A DNA stretch of 37,180 bases from a virus. A program made the translations under genes and the position numbers. Position 1 is the stretch's first letter; every line of letters begins with the position of its first letter. The stretch lies in IMG/VR virus record IMGVR_UViG_3300027969_000220, positions 1-37,180 of that record, one strand, 5' to 3'. Shown here one piece after another: positions 1-8,331 of this stretch. The notes beneath the pieces were generated by a model. It had not been told where the DNA came from. It ran no database searches and saw nothing but the letters and a program-made list of their open reading frames with translations.

Positions 1-143
1 GTAAAGTCGCCTGTGCCAAATTAAACACGCTTGACGCAGCAATCGTTAATGCGGAACTGGATGACCCAGAAAAATCTCCGAACTGCCCGAACCCGCTCCT
101 CGCTGCCGTATCGCTAATTGCAACACCGCTTGAAGTCACCGTC
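1..143. repeat. Terminal redundancy, left copy (circular contig overlap)
   Basis: These bases repeat 37037-37180 except that a run of four A at the right end is three A here (18-20). A direct repeat at both contig ends with the same gene frame continuing across it is what an assembler leaves on a circular or circularly permuted molecule. The missing A breaks the fibre reading frame, while the right-hand copy keeps it open, so the left copy most likely holds the error. A genuine terminal repeat of the virion DNA is less likely. Confidence 0.93.
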
Positions 144-310
144 AGTGCATTTAAACTAGAATCCGTAAACGTGGTCGATCCATTCGTTCCATCCATACTC
201 AGCATCAGCGAAACGGCTGAATAGTAAGGGTCGCCACCATCTATGACGGCACCTCCGCCGCCACCACCGATACCAGTCTTTTTACGATTGCGGATTATGT
301 TGGAAAGCAT
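1..310 (-). CDS. LamG-domain tail fibre, N-terminal part (continues at 37180-35215)
   Basis: This is the 5' end of the large LamG fibre gene, which crosses the circular junction. The ATG at 310 overlaps the stop of the preceding fibre gene by one base (TAATG). The first residues are basic (MLSNIIRNRKK) and are followed by a run of six glycines, then a stretch resembling the inter-domain linkers further on (LMLSMDGTNGS, compare LLLHMDGTNAS). Reading through, 57 codons here precede the valine codon at 137-139 where the right-hand copy becomes open, giving a full protein of about 710 residues. The frame is broken at 18-20 by the one-base difference between the two contig ends, which is taken as an assembly or read error. 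The Gly-rich tip may be a flexible attachment to the virion. Confidence 0.85.
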   Translation of the reverse strand, partial: MLSNIIRNRKKTGIGGGGGGAVIDGGDPYYSAVSLMLSMDGTNGSTTFTDSSLNALTVTSSGVAISDTAARSGFGQFGDFSGSSSSALTIAASSVFNLAQATL

Positions 311-2289
311 TAGAAGTTTTGACCTCCAACGTACCCTTGCCAATTGGTTCCACCATCTGAGGTGAAGAACGCAAAGCTATCCACCTTGCCGGATGTCGAT
401 GTAAGCGTTGGAGCAGTTCCACCCGCCCATTTGATCGACGAAGGCCAAGTGACTGCCCGTGCAGTGCCGTCAGCAGTAAAGATCAGCGTAAATGACCCAC
501 CAGAACCGCTTGCAGGAGGGTTGCTGATCGTTATGCTTGTGATGGCTGCGTTGAGGCTGACCGTGAAGATGTTGGACGTTTCGAGATTGAGCGTGAGCGT
601 TCCGGCTGAGATCGTTGGGCTGGAGACCGTTTCGGAATAGTCCCTGATCTTGGCTCGGATCAGTTCGTTATCCTGTAGGTTCTGAGTGCCTGTAAAGCTG
701 TTTGCACCAGCAGTGATGTAACCTGACGGGTTGCTTGTGCTGTAGCCGTCCGTGATGCCGTAGCCTGATAGCGTTGTTGGCTTGCCTGTAAGATTGGCAA
801 AAGTCAGGCAGGATGTCGTGGCATAATTTCCCAATAGCTGATAAGTCGTGGATGCGTTGGCCGTGGTCAGATAAACCGTTAAGTTTGGCGTGCCTGTGAG
901 ATTTGCGTAGGTAAAATTGGCCGCTGGTAATTTCGCATCCAGTGCGGTCTGAAGTCCTGTAACATCAGAAATAGCGTGATTGTGAGCCGATGGTGCAAAC
1001 GTGCTTGGCTTGCCTGTCAGGTTCGCATAAGTAAAGTTGGCTGTCTCAAGTTTGGCATCCAGTGCTGTTTGCAAGCCAGTGACGTTCGCGATTGCGTGCG
1101 TATGCCCTAAGACTGAGTAAGTTGCGTTGGCACTGGATATTGTCAGGTATGCAGTCAGATTGGCCGAGGTTAAACCGTCTGTAATGCCATAACCAGCCAG
1201 CGTGGTGGGTGTGCCTGTCAGGTTGGCAAAGGTCAGGTTTGCGGATGTGAGGTAAGATCCAAAAGCCTGATAACGAGTATCAGCATAACCCCTAGTCAGG
1301 ATTGAATAATCTGTCATGTTTGGGGTGCGAAGCGATGTCCGATTGGCGTTTTGAAATACCAGTTCTGCCGATTCACCTAGACTCAAGGTAGTCTTGTAAT
1401 CATATGCGTGATCGAACGCCAAATCTGGGTCGGCATTAGCCCAATCGTTGGTTGCAGTCAAATAAATTTGGCCGGGCCGCCCAATATATGTGCCGTTGTT
1501 AAATCGCGTGACTTGCACAACTGGATAAAGGTCAAATTCTGTTACCTTACCACCAGAAACTCTATCCGCAGAACTACTTGGATTATAACTTCCAGTCGTC
1601 CCTACCGCATATCGAGCGTGAATACCTGCGCTGATCGCATGAGGATCGTATGTTTGCGTAAGTCCGCTTGTTCGCTGTGTGGCATTTAAATCAAACGTTG
1701 CCGTAGTAAGTGTGTTGGCATTAACTTTAGTGGACGACTCAATCATAACCTCGCCATACTGGCCAAGCAGCAATCGTCCTGTTTTTGATGCGTTTGCAGT
1801 ACCTGTGTCGTTGGCGTTAAATCCAATAGACTTGTACTGTAGGATTGTAGAACCGGACGACGAGTATAAGCTACCGTCAAATATAGTTTTAGTAACCGTA
1901 CCCGATGTATTGCTTGTCAATAACCCACGGGAATAGCCCTGAATAGGGCCACTTGCAGCAGTAATTGAACTGTATTTTGGGAACTGCGATAACGTTCCTG
2001 CGGTGGTCTGCGTATCTTTCCAGACCTGAATATAATTTGCGTCTACAAGGGTCGTCACATCGTTTGCAGTCAGCGAAACGTTCCCTGTGCGATTATTAAA
2101 CGCCGTAACACCGCCCGGCTGGGCCGAAAGCACCCCATTGCCTGTGATCGTCAGATTATCCCCAACGATGATCCCGCCAAGCGTCGTGTTTGTGGCGGGA
2201 ACCAGCGTCTGCCCGACGATTGTTACTGGAGCAGGGTTTACAGCTACCTTGTCGCCGCCGGCTTGCTTGATTACGATGATGTCAGACAC
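310..2289 (-). CDS. Tail fibre protein with tandem fibre repeats
   Basis: A 659-residue probable receptor-binding fibre. The C-terminal half carries tandem repeats typical of phage tail fibres: units around GYGITDG, GHTHAIANVTGLQTALDAKL and AHNHAISDVTGLQTALDAKL, separated by variants of TYANLTGKP. The His-x-His elements in such repeats can bind metal in trimeric fibres (family knowledge, not shown here). The N-terminal half (about 1-330) is Thr/Ser/Asn-rich without a recognised domain; the last 100 residues look like a beta-rich tip. It overlaps the upstream 119-aa gene by 8 bases and is coupled by TAATG to the LamG fibre, so the two probably form one adsorption module. Start ATG at 2289. Confidence 0.85.
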   Translation of the reverse strand: MSDIIVIKQAGGDKVAVNPAPVTIVGQTLVPATNTTLGGIIVGDNLTITGNGVLSAQPGGVTAFNNRTGNVSLTANDVTTLVDANYIQVWKDTQTTAGTLSQFPKYSSITAASGPIQGYSRGLLTSNTSGTVTKTIFDGSLYSSSGSTILQYKSIGFNANDTGTANASKTGRLLLGQYGEVMIESSTKVNANTLTTATFDLNATQRTSGLTQTYDPHAISAGIHARYAVGTTGSYNPSSSADRVSGGKVTEFDLYPVVQVTRFNNGTYIGRPGQIYLTATNDWANADPDLAFDHAYDYKTTLSLGESAELVFQNANRTSLRTPNMTDYSILTRGYADTRYQAFGSYLTSANLTFANLTGTPTTLAGYGITDGLTSANLTAYLTISSANATYSVLGHTHAIANVTGLQTALDAKLETANFTYANLTGKPSTFAPSAHNHAISDVTGLQTALDAKLPAANFTYANLTGTPNLTVYLTTANASTTYQLLGNYATTSCLTFANLTGKPTTLSGYGITDGYSTSNPSGYITAGANSFTGTQNLQDNELIRAKIRDYSETVSSPTISAGTLTLNLETSNIFTVSLNAAITSITISNPPASGSGGSFTLIFTADGTARAVTWPSSIKWAGGTAPTLTSTSGKVDSFAFFTSDGGTNWQGYVGGQNF

Positions 2290-2641
2290 GACTGTATACC
2301 TCCACTTCTCCGGCCACGATGGTACGTTCGTATTGATTCGCGTCGATCATGACCAGATACCAAGTTCCGGTGCCGACAGTCAGATTCGATGTTTGCGAGT
2401 CCGTCCATTTGACGGCCATCGAACCAACAGCCGAGCTTAAAATGCTGATCTCGCCGGTGATTGTCAAAGCACCGACTTTAATGGCTGACTCAAACTGATA
2501 TCCGGTGATATTGGTTGGCACAAACGATGTTGTGTTGTTTGTGGTAACGCAAGCGCCAATCTGGAACGGCATAGTCAAGTCGTCGCCGATCACAAACGAT
2601 AGAGACTCATCGGCGGGTAGCTGGTTATACGACAGAGCCAT
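2282..2641 (-). CDS. Small beta-rich virion protein (baseplate/fibre-base-like)
   Basis: About 119 residues from the ATG at 2641, preceded by GGGGGC at a suitable distance; an in-frame upstream ATG at 2662 is possible but lacks a better ribosome site. The pattern of a GDDLTMPFQI strand, a central FESAIKV segment and a C-terminal GTWYLVMIDANQYERTIVAGEVEV resembles the immunoglobulin-like N-terminal domain of baseplate upper proteins (BppU type), but identity cannot be confirmed by eye. It overlaps the portal gene end by 17 bases and the fibre start by 8 bases. That position suggests it links the fibres to the virion. Confidence 0.6.
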   Translation of the reverse strand: MALSYNQLPADESLSFVIGDDLTMPFQIGACVTTNNTTSFVPTNITGYQFESAIKVGALTITGEISILSSAVGSMAVKWTDSQTSNLTVGTGTWYLVMIDANQYERTIVAGEVEVYSRV

Positions 2642-4262
2642 TGGTTTTGCCCCCATTGTCACTTGCGCTGGTTGGGTTTACGCCAGATTGGTCACCGCCA
2701 AAGCCGCCGCCGCCCATCATCATCTCGTCTGGCGGTTGCGAAATATCCTGAATGGATTTGGCGTGTTCGGCTTCGGCTGTCGCGTCTTCCTGTATTTGGG
2801 CCAGCTTTTCGCGTGCCTGATCAAGGGTGATACCGTGCAGGTCGGCCAGAACCCCGGCCTTTGATTCCAGCCCGTTGATAAGTAGGAACTGGAGGTGTTG
2901 GTCGTTCTCTGACCCCGGCCTAGATTTAACGACCGAGCCCCAATTGATGGCCAGATCGAAGTCGGCGTTCATGGCGGTGTCGATCATTGGCACGCCCCCC
3001 AAATACGCGTTGGCGACCACCAGCGTTACCATGGCCACGTCGCGTTCATAGCGTTGTAGGACCAGCTGGCGACGTTCGGCTGCCTCAATCACCGGTAGCT
3101 GTTCGGAGACAATAGCCACGCCCGAAGCCGCCGATTGGCCCTTGAGCCGCCACGCGGCTTCCGGTATTCCAATGGAGTCCGCGTACATGGTCATGTCATA
3201 ATCGAGCTGTTCCCGGTCAAGACTTAGATAAGATAGATCGCAATAAGCGTACTCAATAACCGGTTCTGGCCCGTCGCCAAGCTGGTCCATCACCGGTGCC
3301 ATACGAATCATATCCCCGGCTTGGTATTTGTCCGGTATCTTCACGTCGCTGCGGAGGTTGCGTCCTTGCAGGATCGGCCTTTGATAGAGGATATCGTCGT
3401 TCTGCTTCCAAAGTCGTGCCGTGAGTGCTTCCTGAAACATCTGCATGGAATCACCCGGTGAAGGCGTCCAGAATTCGCTGGTCGGTTGTTCGTGCCAGAC
3501 AAACGCAAAAGGCACCACGCCAAGGAAGTTCTTTTCCTCGGATACTATGTTGTAACTGTTGCCGTCCCAAGGATTATCGGCGTTGTACTTCTTGGTTTCA
3601 TAGGTTACCAACTTCTCGCTTGTCCATGCCCGCAGACGCCGCCGATTGTCGTAATAGTCAATAATTGCCACGCACCACGGTAGAATCGGTTTGTCCGGGT
3701 GTACCCAAACGACAAATTGATCGGCTGGCCAAACGCGATGGCTTACTGCCGGTCTTGCCATGGTCAAAAAAGATGTTGTTTCCTCGTCGCTTTCGGCTTC
3801 ATTGATTTCAATCTGGATAGCCGCGACGCCCGATACTAGAGCATATTGGCAGGCTTGGGTCATAACGGAATCAAAGTTTGACGCAGCATAGGCTTTAGCT
3901 AAATATTGGGATAGCTCCGTATTGTCGGGTACCGACCTTTCTGGGCCACCGGCATAAAGGTATTTAGTCAGAATATCGACCCAAGACTTCATAATATTGG
4001 TTGTACGTACCGTGTTTTCACGTAACCCAAGTTCCATCGCCATAGCTGATAAAAATGGCTTAATATTTCCTTCAAACCATTGCCGGTTCTTCCATGCCTG
4101 AGATAATCGTACCTTCTCGTTTTTTAACCCGGCCCTGATCTCAGAATCAACCTTGGCAAAGTCCATAGCGCTCGGCTTAGACTTGCGAGCCGACGTGGCT
4201 GCCGCAATGTAAGCAAGTTGGTAGTCGGTTATTGGGCCAAGCGTTTCCGGCTGATTGTACAT
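2625..4262 (-). CDS. Portal protein
   Basis: A 545-residue protein, the size expected of a dodecameric portal, directly downstream of the large terminase. The start is the ATG at 4262, with AGGAGA six bases upstream; the frame extends further to 4346, but that part overlaps the terminase end and the promoter. Portal-like features are a long N-terminal helical region with MKSWVDILTKYLYAGG, a mixed stem region, a segment GIPEAAWRLKGQSAASGVAIVSEQ before long helices (QLVLQRYERDVAMVTLVV), and an acidic, glycine-rich tail (DEMMMGGGGFGGDQSG). Its role would be DNA entry and exit and the docking site for terminase. Assignment rests on position, length and architecture more than on one diagnostic motif. 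Confidence 0.85.
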   Translation of the reverse strand: MYNQPETLGPITDYQLAYIAAATSARKSKPSAMDFAKVDSEIRAGLKNEKVRLSQAWKNRQWFEGNIKPFLSAMAMELGLRENTVRTTNIMKSWVDILTKYLYAGGPERSVPDNTELSQYLAKAYAASNFDSVMTQACQYALVSGVAAIQIEINEAESDEETTSFLTMARPAVSHRVWPADQFVVWVHPDKPILPWCVAIIDYYDNRRRLRAWTSEKLVTYETKKYNADNPWDGNSYNIVSEEKNFLGVVPFAFVWHEQPTSEFWTPSPGDSMQMFQEALTARLWKQNDDILYQRPILQGRNLRSDVKIPDKYQAGDMIRMAPVMDQLGDGPEPVIEYAYCDLSYLSLDREQLDYDMTMYADSIGIPEAAWRLKGQSAASGVAIVSEQLPVIEAAERRQLVLQRYERDVAMVTLVVANAYLGGVPMIDTAMNADFDLAINWGSVVKSRPGSENDQHLQFLLINGLESKAGVLADLHGITLDQAREKLAQIQEDATAEAEHAKSIQDISQPPDEMMMGGGGFGGDQSGVNPTSASDNGGKTNGSVV

Positions 4263-4280
4263 GACAAGTCTCCTGCTTCT

Positions 4281-4309
4281 ATTCTTCCCGGTTCTGTCAA
4301 CTGTGTCAA
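4281..4309 (-). promoter_or_regulatory. Candidate promoter of the portal gene with GAACCGGG box
   Basis: On the minus strand TTGACA (4309-4304), a 17-base spacer and AAGAAT (4286-4281). A second TTGACA lies at 4300-4295 and is followed directly by GAACCGGGA. It occupies the 43-base gap between the terminase stop and the portal ATG. The tandem TTGACA next to a GAACC-GG box recurs at 7975-8002. Confidence 0.5.
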
Positions 4310-5652
4310 TCCGCAAACCCAAACGACATGGCCAACGCATCGACAAAGTCTGGCGAATGGCCGATTCGAGAAATGATATCTTCTTTTTTTGTGATCGCTA
4401 TTTGGTCTTTGGCGGTCAGCTCAAACGTTGTCGCCAGCAACTCTTTTTGGAGGCGTGACGAAAACTCCCGTGGGATATGAAAAACGTCCGGTGAGGTATC
4501 CGGGTTGATCCGCCGCCGTAGCGCCCAGTAAGACGCCGCTCGAAGGTTCTGGTACTTCCTGTGGGTACCACGCCCGCCCTGAAACGGCGTCGTATCGTTG
4601 AGCCCGTGGTTGCGAAGCAGGGTGCCAAAGGTCTCGCCCACGCCGGTAGAGTCGTAAACCACACGCGGACCCGGTACGTTCCACTGACGAGCTGTCGCCA
4701 CTGTTCGCCGAGCCAGTTCGTCCACGTCCCATGTGTTCGATGCCGAGATATCAAGGATACCGGTATCGTCGCGAACCATAATCACAGCGTTGTCGCCGCC
4801 CCTGCCGGTTGCAATATCGACCGCGATACGGCGTAGCCCTTTGCGTTCGTCCGGCGGTTGGGCATAGATACACCGCGTTATCCAGTCCACGTTGAAAAGC
4901 TGTCCTTCGACGGAGTTGGGGAACTGGGCCTCGATATGGGATAGCCACCAAGCCGAGCCACGCCCATAGTCGCGTTCGGACCGTTGCAGGAAGTCCAGAT
5001 CGGCCAGCCCGGTGGGGGAACGTTGCACGTTGGCCATCACCGGTGGAGTCTCGTCTGACCGGATTCTAATTAGCGCCGTGTTCACGTCCGGGTCCAACTC
5101 CTGCCGGATACACCGCTCATAGAACACGCCCGACGGGAGCAGGGGGTTGCCGATCATGACTACCATCGACGGGTTTAACGAGTTGAGTGCCGATATCCGG
5201 TCATCCTCGACGCCCGACGCCTCATCTATCACCACCAACAGGTTTTCGGCATGGTGCCCCGACGCGGCCTCCACCGTGGCTGACGATAGCCCGATAGCGT
5301 AACCGCCAGACTCGACGTTCTCGATAAGTAGTGGTGAACGGGTCGCCCGGTCCTCGAATAGTTTCACCGGTGCCTTTGCCTTTGCCGACCAGATCGCCCG
5401 CCATAAGACGTTGGCCAGCTGGTCATGCGTTGGCGCCGTCGTCACCACCACTGCCCCCGGCTTGGTCGCCAGATACCACAGCACCAGCCCCGCCGACATC
5501 CAACTCTTTCCCGTCGCGTTTCCGCTTGGCACCAGCACCGTCTTTTTTCCGGTTTCTAGCGCGTTGCACACTTGCTTCTGCTTGTCCCAGTACGAGTGCC
5601 TCTTGAGCCATATCTCGTTGAATGTCGCCGGATTGAACCATGTTTCGAGCAT
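4306..5652 (-). CDS. terL: Terminase large subunit
   Basis: A 448-residue packaging motor with an ATPase and a nuclease domain. Walker A is GNATGKS (about residues 44-50), Walker B is LLVVIDEAS (about 138-146) with the catalytic Asp-Glu. The C-terminal RNase H-like nuclease shows its acidic residues in VDIATGRGGDNAV, VVYDSTGVGETFG and DFVDALAMSFG. It would cut concatemeric DNA and drive it through the portal encoded next. Start ATG at 5652 with AGAGGA six bases upstream. The first 230 bases lie inside the DUF5681-like gene in another frame, so the Walker A region is encoded by doubly used DNA. Confidence 0.95.
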   Translation of the reverse strand: MLETWFNPATFNEIWLKRHSYWDKQKQVCNALETGKKTVLVPSGNATGKSWMSAGLVLWYLATKPGAVVVTTAPTHDQLANVLWRAIWSAKAKAPVKLFEDRATRSPLLIENVESGGYAIGLSSATVEAASGHHAENLLVVIDEASGVEDDRISALNSLNPSMVVMIGNPLLPSGVFYERCIRQELDPDVNTALIRIRSDETPPVMANVQRSPTGLADLDFLQRSERDYGRGSAWWLSHIEAQFPNSVEGQLFNVDWITRCIYAQPPDERKGLRRIAVDIATGRGGDNAVIMVRDDTGILDISASNTWDVDELARRTVATARQWNVPGPRVVYDSTGVGETFGTLLRNHGLNDTTPFQGGRGTHRKYQNLRAASYWALRRRINPDTSPDVFHIPREFSSRLQKELLATTFELTAKDQIAITKKEDIISRIGHSPDFVDALAMSFGFAD

Positions 5653-5935
5653 CTAGCATCCTCTGAATATACGACGCCACGGTTTCGGTCGTATCGTGTA
5701 TCTCGACCCCCTGAATGGCCTTGCCCTCGACCCGGTCCATCAATAGCTGGGCCGCCTTCATGTCGCCTTGTATCGCTTGCCGGTAGATCGCTTTGACCAC
5801 CGACTCCATGTAGCCTTTCTCCATCCCCATTTTGTATATAAGGTCGGTGAACGGCTTGTGCTTACGGTTCCCGCTGGGGTTGCCGGACTCCCCTAATTTA
5901 AACCTTGTTGCGGGTGATGGATTGGGGTTAGCCAT
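5423..5935 (-). CDS. DUF5681-type protein, probable terminase small subunit
   Basis: A 170-residue protein starting with ATG at 5935, overlapping the methyltransferase stop by 8 bases. Its N-terminus FKLGESGNPSGNRKHKP matches the conserved GxSGNPxGRxKG-type box of DUF5681 proteins, which often precede terminase large subunits. Residues 30-80 look helical (AIYRQAIQGDMKAAQLLMDRVEGK), as in small terminase or DNA-binding subunits. The last ~75 residues (Gln/Ala/Arg-rich, then basic, then Gly-rich) are encoded in DNA that also encodes the TerL N-terminus. Small terminase role is inferred from position and this family; the exact C-terminal end is uncertain because the extension could be tolerated read-through of an overlapping frame. 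Confidence 0.75.
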   Translation of the reverse strand: MANPNPSPATRFKLGESGNPSGNRKHKPFTDLIYKMGMEKGYMESVVKAIYRQAIQGDMKAAQLLMDRVEGKAIQGVEIHDTTETVASYIQRMLDARNMVQSGDIQRDMAQEALVLGQAEASVQRARNRKKDGAGAKRKRDGKELDVGGAGAVVSGDQAGGSGGDDGANA

Positions 5936-7235
5936 CGACGTTTTTCCTGATATCAGGATTCTCGGCAGCCACGTAAGGCTCGCCCGTTATTGCGTTTACG
6001 GCAGTCAATCCCGTATATCTCTGCCAGCGTTGAACAATCATATCGACGTAACGCGGATCAAGCTCCATGCCGCAACAAAGTCGCTCCGTCTGTACAGCTG
6101 CAATGATTGACGTGCCTGAACCTAAGAACGGGTCGTAAACCGCCTCGCCCGGTCGTCCGTGGTGCCTCATGGGCCTTGCCATACATTCAACCGGTTTCTG
6201 GCACCCGTGCTTCGTCTCGCCGTCGTCGGTGTTGTTTCGGTTGACCGTCTCGATTTCCCATAACGTCGATTGCTTCCGGTCACCGCACCAGTTCGCTTTG
6301 CCCCCGTCACGAACGGCGTACCAGCAGGGTTCGTGCTGCCAGTGATACGCGCCCCGTCCCATGACTAGGCTTTTCTTGGCCCAGATGATCTGGTTCCGCA
6401 CCGTCATTTTAGTTTTTTCTAATGATTGCTGCACAGTTGACGTAAATGTTGCCGCGTGCCATACATATGCGACGTCGCCGGGAAACAGTTCCCACGCGGC
6501 CTGCCAATCACACCGGTCGTCATTCAAGACTTTGCCGGTTCGGTTTTTGCTTCTATGTTCGGGTTCGTATTCCACTCCGTATGGTGGGTCGGTAACCATA
6601 ATCGCCGGTTTGTGCCCAAACGTTGCCAGCAGGATCGTCACTTGTTCCGCGCTGGTCGAGTCACCGCACATCACGACGTGATCGCCCAGCCGCCACAGGT
6701 CGCCGTGTCTGGTTGTCGCCACTTCCGGCAGCTCGCCCGCGTCGTCGTCTTCCGCCCCGCTCAAGTGCTTGTTTGCAAGTTCGTTCAATAGCTTTTCAAG
6801 TTTGCGGTCGGAAAAGCCCGCGACCTCGCTTAGATCGACGCGTTGAAGTTCTTCCAGCTGTTCCGCCAGAACCTCGTCATCCCACTCGGCCAGTTCGGCT
6901 GTCCGGTTGTCGGCGATAGCATAGGCTTTTGCTTCCTGTGCCGTCCATTCTGGCCGCCTGACAGCCACCAGTTGCCCTTCCTTGGGTTCGACGACAATCA
7001 GCTCGGTGTAGCCCAGCTCCCTTGCCATTTCCACCGTTCCGTTCCCCGCGCGAACGACGTTGTCCTTGTCCAGAACAATCGAACGACCAGCCGCGAATTT
7101 CTCGAGGCTGGCCTTAATGCTGTTTCGGTTTCGCTCGGTTCTTTTCCGTGCGTTTTGCGAGTCCGTGGTGACGTCGCCCAGCTGAATAACGGGCGCTAAA
7201 TTGGCGTTGACCGAAAGCGGTGGCTTACGAGGCAT
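5928..7235 (-). CDS. ParB-like domain plus DNA methyltransferase (beta-class, N4/N6)
   Basis: A 435-residue two-domain protein from the ATG at 7235 (the frame is open upstream, but that part lies inside the AP2-like gene). Residues ~10-85 form a ParB/Srx-like domain (NARKRTERNRNSIKASLEKF ... VVRAGNG). Residues ~175-410 form a methyltransferase with motif IV DPPYGVEY (216-223), a target-recognition middle part and motif I DPFLGSGTS (368-376). The order IV then I is that of beta-class adenine-N6 or cytosine-N4 enzymes. Such solitary phage enzymes modify phage DNA against host restriction. No cognate restriction gene is nearby. It overlaps the AP2-like gene by 11 bases and the DUF5681 gene by 8. 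Confidence 0.93.
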   Translation of the reverse strand: MPRKPPLSVNANLAPVIQLGDVTTDSQNARKRTERNRNSIKASLEKFAAGRSIVLDKDNVVRAGNGTVEMARELGYTELIVVEPKEGQLVAVRRPEWTAQEAKAYAIADNRTAELAEWDDEVLAEQLEELQRVDLSEVAGFSDRKLEKLLNELANKHLSGAEDDDAGELPEVATTRHGDLWRLGDHVVMCGDSTSAEQVTILLATFGHKPAIMVTDPPYGVEYEPEHRSKNRTGKVLNDDRCDWQAAWELFPGDVAYVWHAATFTSTVQQSLEKTKMTVRNQIIWAKKSLVMGRGAYHWQHEPCWYAVRDGGKANWCGDRKQSTLWEIETVNRNNTDDGETKHGCQKPVECMARPMRHHGRPGEAVYDPFLGSGTSIIAAVQTERLCCGMELDPRYVDMIVQRWQRYTGLTAVNAITGEPYVAAENPDIRKNVDG

Positions 7236-7755
7236 TTTTTTGGGCCTCCCATTTTTCGACGGCTGCCTTGTCGCAAAATAGCCAAGGTCGCTGGCTACCG
7301 TAGTGCCGCCGTACGTACATCTCCCTTGCTGATACCGCGTCCCAAATACATTCGTGCCGCGAGGTGTATCCTTTGACTTCGCCGCCGTTTGGGTTTGTGT
7401 ATGTGTATCTGGCTTCCCATTTCCCGTTGCGGAAATAGACGCCCACAAGCCCGTTGTTGGCCGCCTTTGACGCCTCCGCTCGTAATCTGGCGTTCCGCGT
7501 ATTGGTCTCGCTGTAGGACGTGCTTGGGGGTGCCACCATGACCACCTCGGCTTTGAGTGGGCCGAAGTTCTCCTTGCTGCCGTATGCGTAGTCTTTTGCG
7601 TCGTAAATGTCGGCTACGCTTGGCGTTGGCATTGGCCCAAGCTCTTCCTGCGTTGGCACCCGGCGCAGTTCGCGGGTCATTCGTTCAGCCAGTTCAATCC
7701 GGTTGCGTAGCGCCTTGCCGTAGTCCGATAGTGCTTGTTTGCCTGTCTGTTTCAT
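7225..7755 (-). CDS. AP2-like DNA-binding protein
   Basis: A 176-residue protein. Residues ~100-160 (GVYFRNGKWEARYTY ... RHECIWDAVSAREMYVRRHYG) have the three-strand-plus-helix pattern of AP2 domains found in phage HNH endonucleases and small DNA-binding proteins: GVYF, a Trp after GKW, then an Ala-rich helix. The N-terminal ~70 residues are basic and helical (MTRELRRVPTQEEL). No HNH nuclease motif is seen. It is the first gene after a 247-base intergenic stretch with a candidate promoter and overlaps the methyltransferase start, so both may be expressed together. AP2 assignment is by pattern and moderately sure; function unknown. Confidence 0.7.
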   Translation of the reverse strand: MKQTGKQALSDYGKALRNRIELAERMTRELRRVPTQEELGPMPTPSVADIYDAKDYAYGSKENFGPLKAEVVMVAPPSTSYSETNTRNARLRAEASKAANNGLVGVYFRNGKWEARYTYTNPNGGEVKGYTSRHECIWDAVSAREMYVRRHYGSQRPWLFCDKAAVEKWEAQKNAS

Positions 7756-8002
7756 CTGTTATCCTTTTGCGTAAAAAGAGTGGGCGTAGCCGTTGGCTTT
7801 TGCTCATGTTGCCACGATTTGAATCATCAAGGGTGAAAGACGGAGTTCCCCGGTCCCCCTGTTGCGCTATCCAACAAGCCCCTGTGTTTTGATGATCCAC
7901 ACATCAGCCAGCTTTGAGACGACTGCCACCGGGTTAAGAAGCCCGGCCACGCCCAGCTTGTTTCATAGTTGTATTGTCAACCACTAAACCGGGTTCTGTC
8001 AA
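7756..8002. other. Intergenic region with hairpins and no gene
   Basis: A 247-base gap between two leftward genes. It holds two TTGACA boxes on the minus strand at its right end, a CCGGG/CCCGG hairpin at 7929-7946 and a TGTTG/CAACA hairpin at 7860-7876. The stretch around 7825-7880 has D-loop-like and T-loop-like fragments (GTTGGATAGC, TTCAAATC on the minus strand) but no paired acceptor stem, so it is not called as a tRNA. No open frame here has a convincing ribosome site. Confidence 0.6.
7973..8002 (-). promoter_or_regulatory. Candidate promoter with GAACCCGG box
   Basis: On the minus strand TTGACA (8002-7997) is followed directly by GAACCCGGTTT and, after an 18-base spacer, by GACAAT (7978-7973). 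A second TTGACA lies at 7980-7975. It begins immediately after the stop codon of the 108-aa gene and would drive the AP2-like and methyltransferase genes. The -10 element is weak, so the position is tentative; the TTGACA-GAACC box is shared with other sites in this genome. Confidence 0.4.
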
Positions 8003-8329
8003 CTAAATGTTGTAGTCATACAGCCCGGATTCGCCGTCGTTCAACGCCCTTCGTTCGGCCTCGACGAAGTTGTAGTACTGGCTCGGATAGTAGTGGTGCC
8101 ACCGTTCCAGCCCTTGGGCAATCGCCCACTTGGCCGCCACTGCGTTTGTGTCGATGGTGGCCAGCTCGACCGCTCGCCCTTCGGCGTCGATGAACCGGAT
8201 AGCCTCTTTAATGATCCGAATTTGTTCCTCCGCGCTGAACTTGGCAAAGTTCCGCAGGTCGGTTTTTAGCCGTTGCGGTTCGTAGCCCGACTTACTGGCC
8301 GCCGTCTTTCCTATGTCAAGATGGCTCAT
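8003..8329 (-). CDS. Hypothetical early protein (108 aa)
   Basis: About 108 residues from the ATG at 8329, chosen because GAGGAC lies just upstream; an in-frame ATG at 8347 falls inside the previous gene. It is soluble and helical, with an N-terminal basic part (SKSGYEPQRLKTDLRNFAKF) and an aromatic-rich C-terminus (RWHHYYPSQYYNFVEAERR). No family recognised. It follows the 101-aa gene with a two-base gap and is the last gene before the intergenic promoter at about 8000. Confidence 0.7.
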   Translation of the reverse strand: MSHLDIGKTAASKSGYEPQRLKTDLRNFAKFSAEEQIRIIKEAIRFIDAEGRAVELATIDTNAVAAKWAIAQGLERWHHYYPSQYYNFVEAERRALNDGESGLYDYNI

Positions 8330-8331
8330 GA

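Noticed and set aside
7800-7950. Possible tRNA or degenerate tRNA on the minus strand (GTTGGATAGC and TTCAAATC pieces)
   Set aside because: No acceptor stem pairs at a proper distance, the D stem has only three pairs and no anticodon arm can be drawn; only local hairpins are kept.
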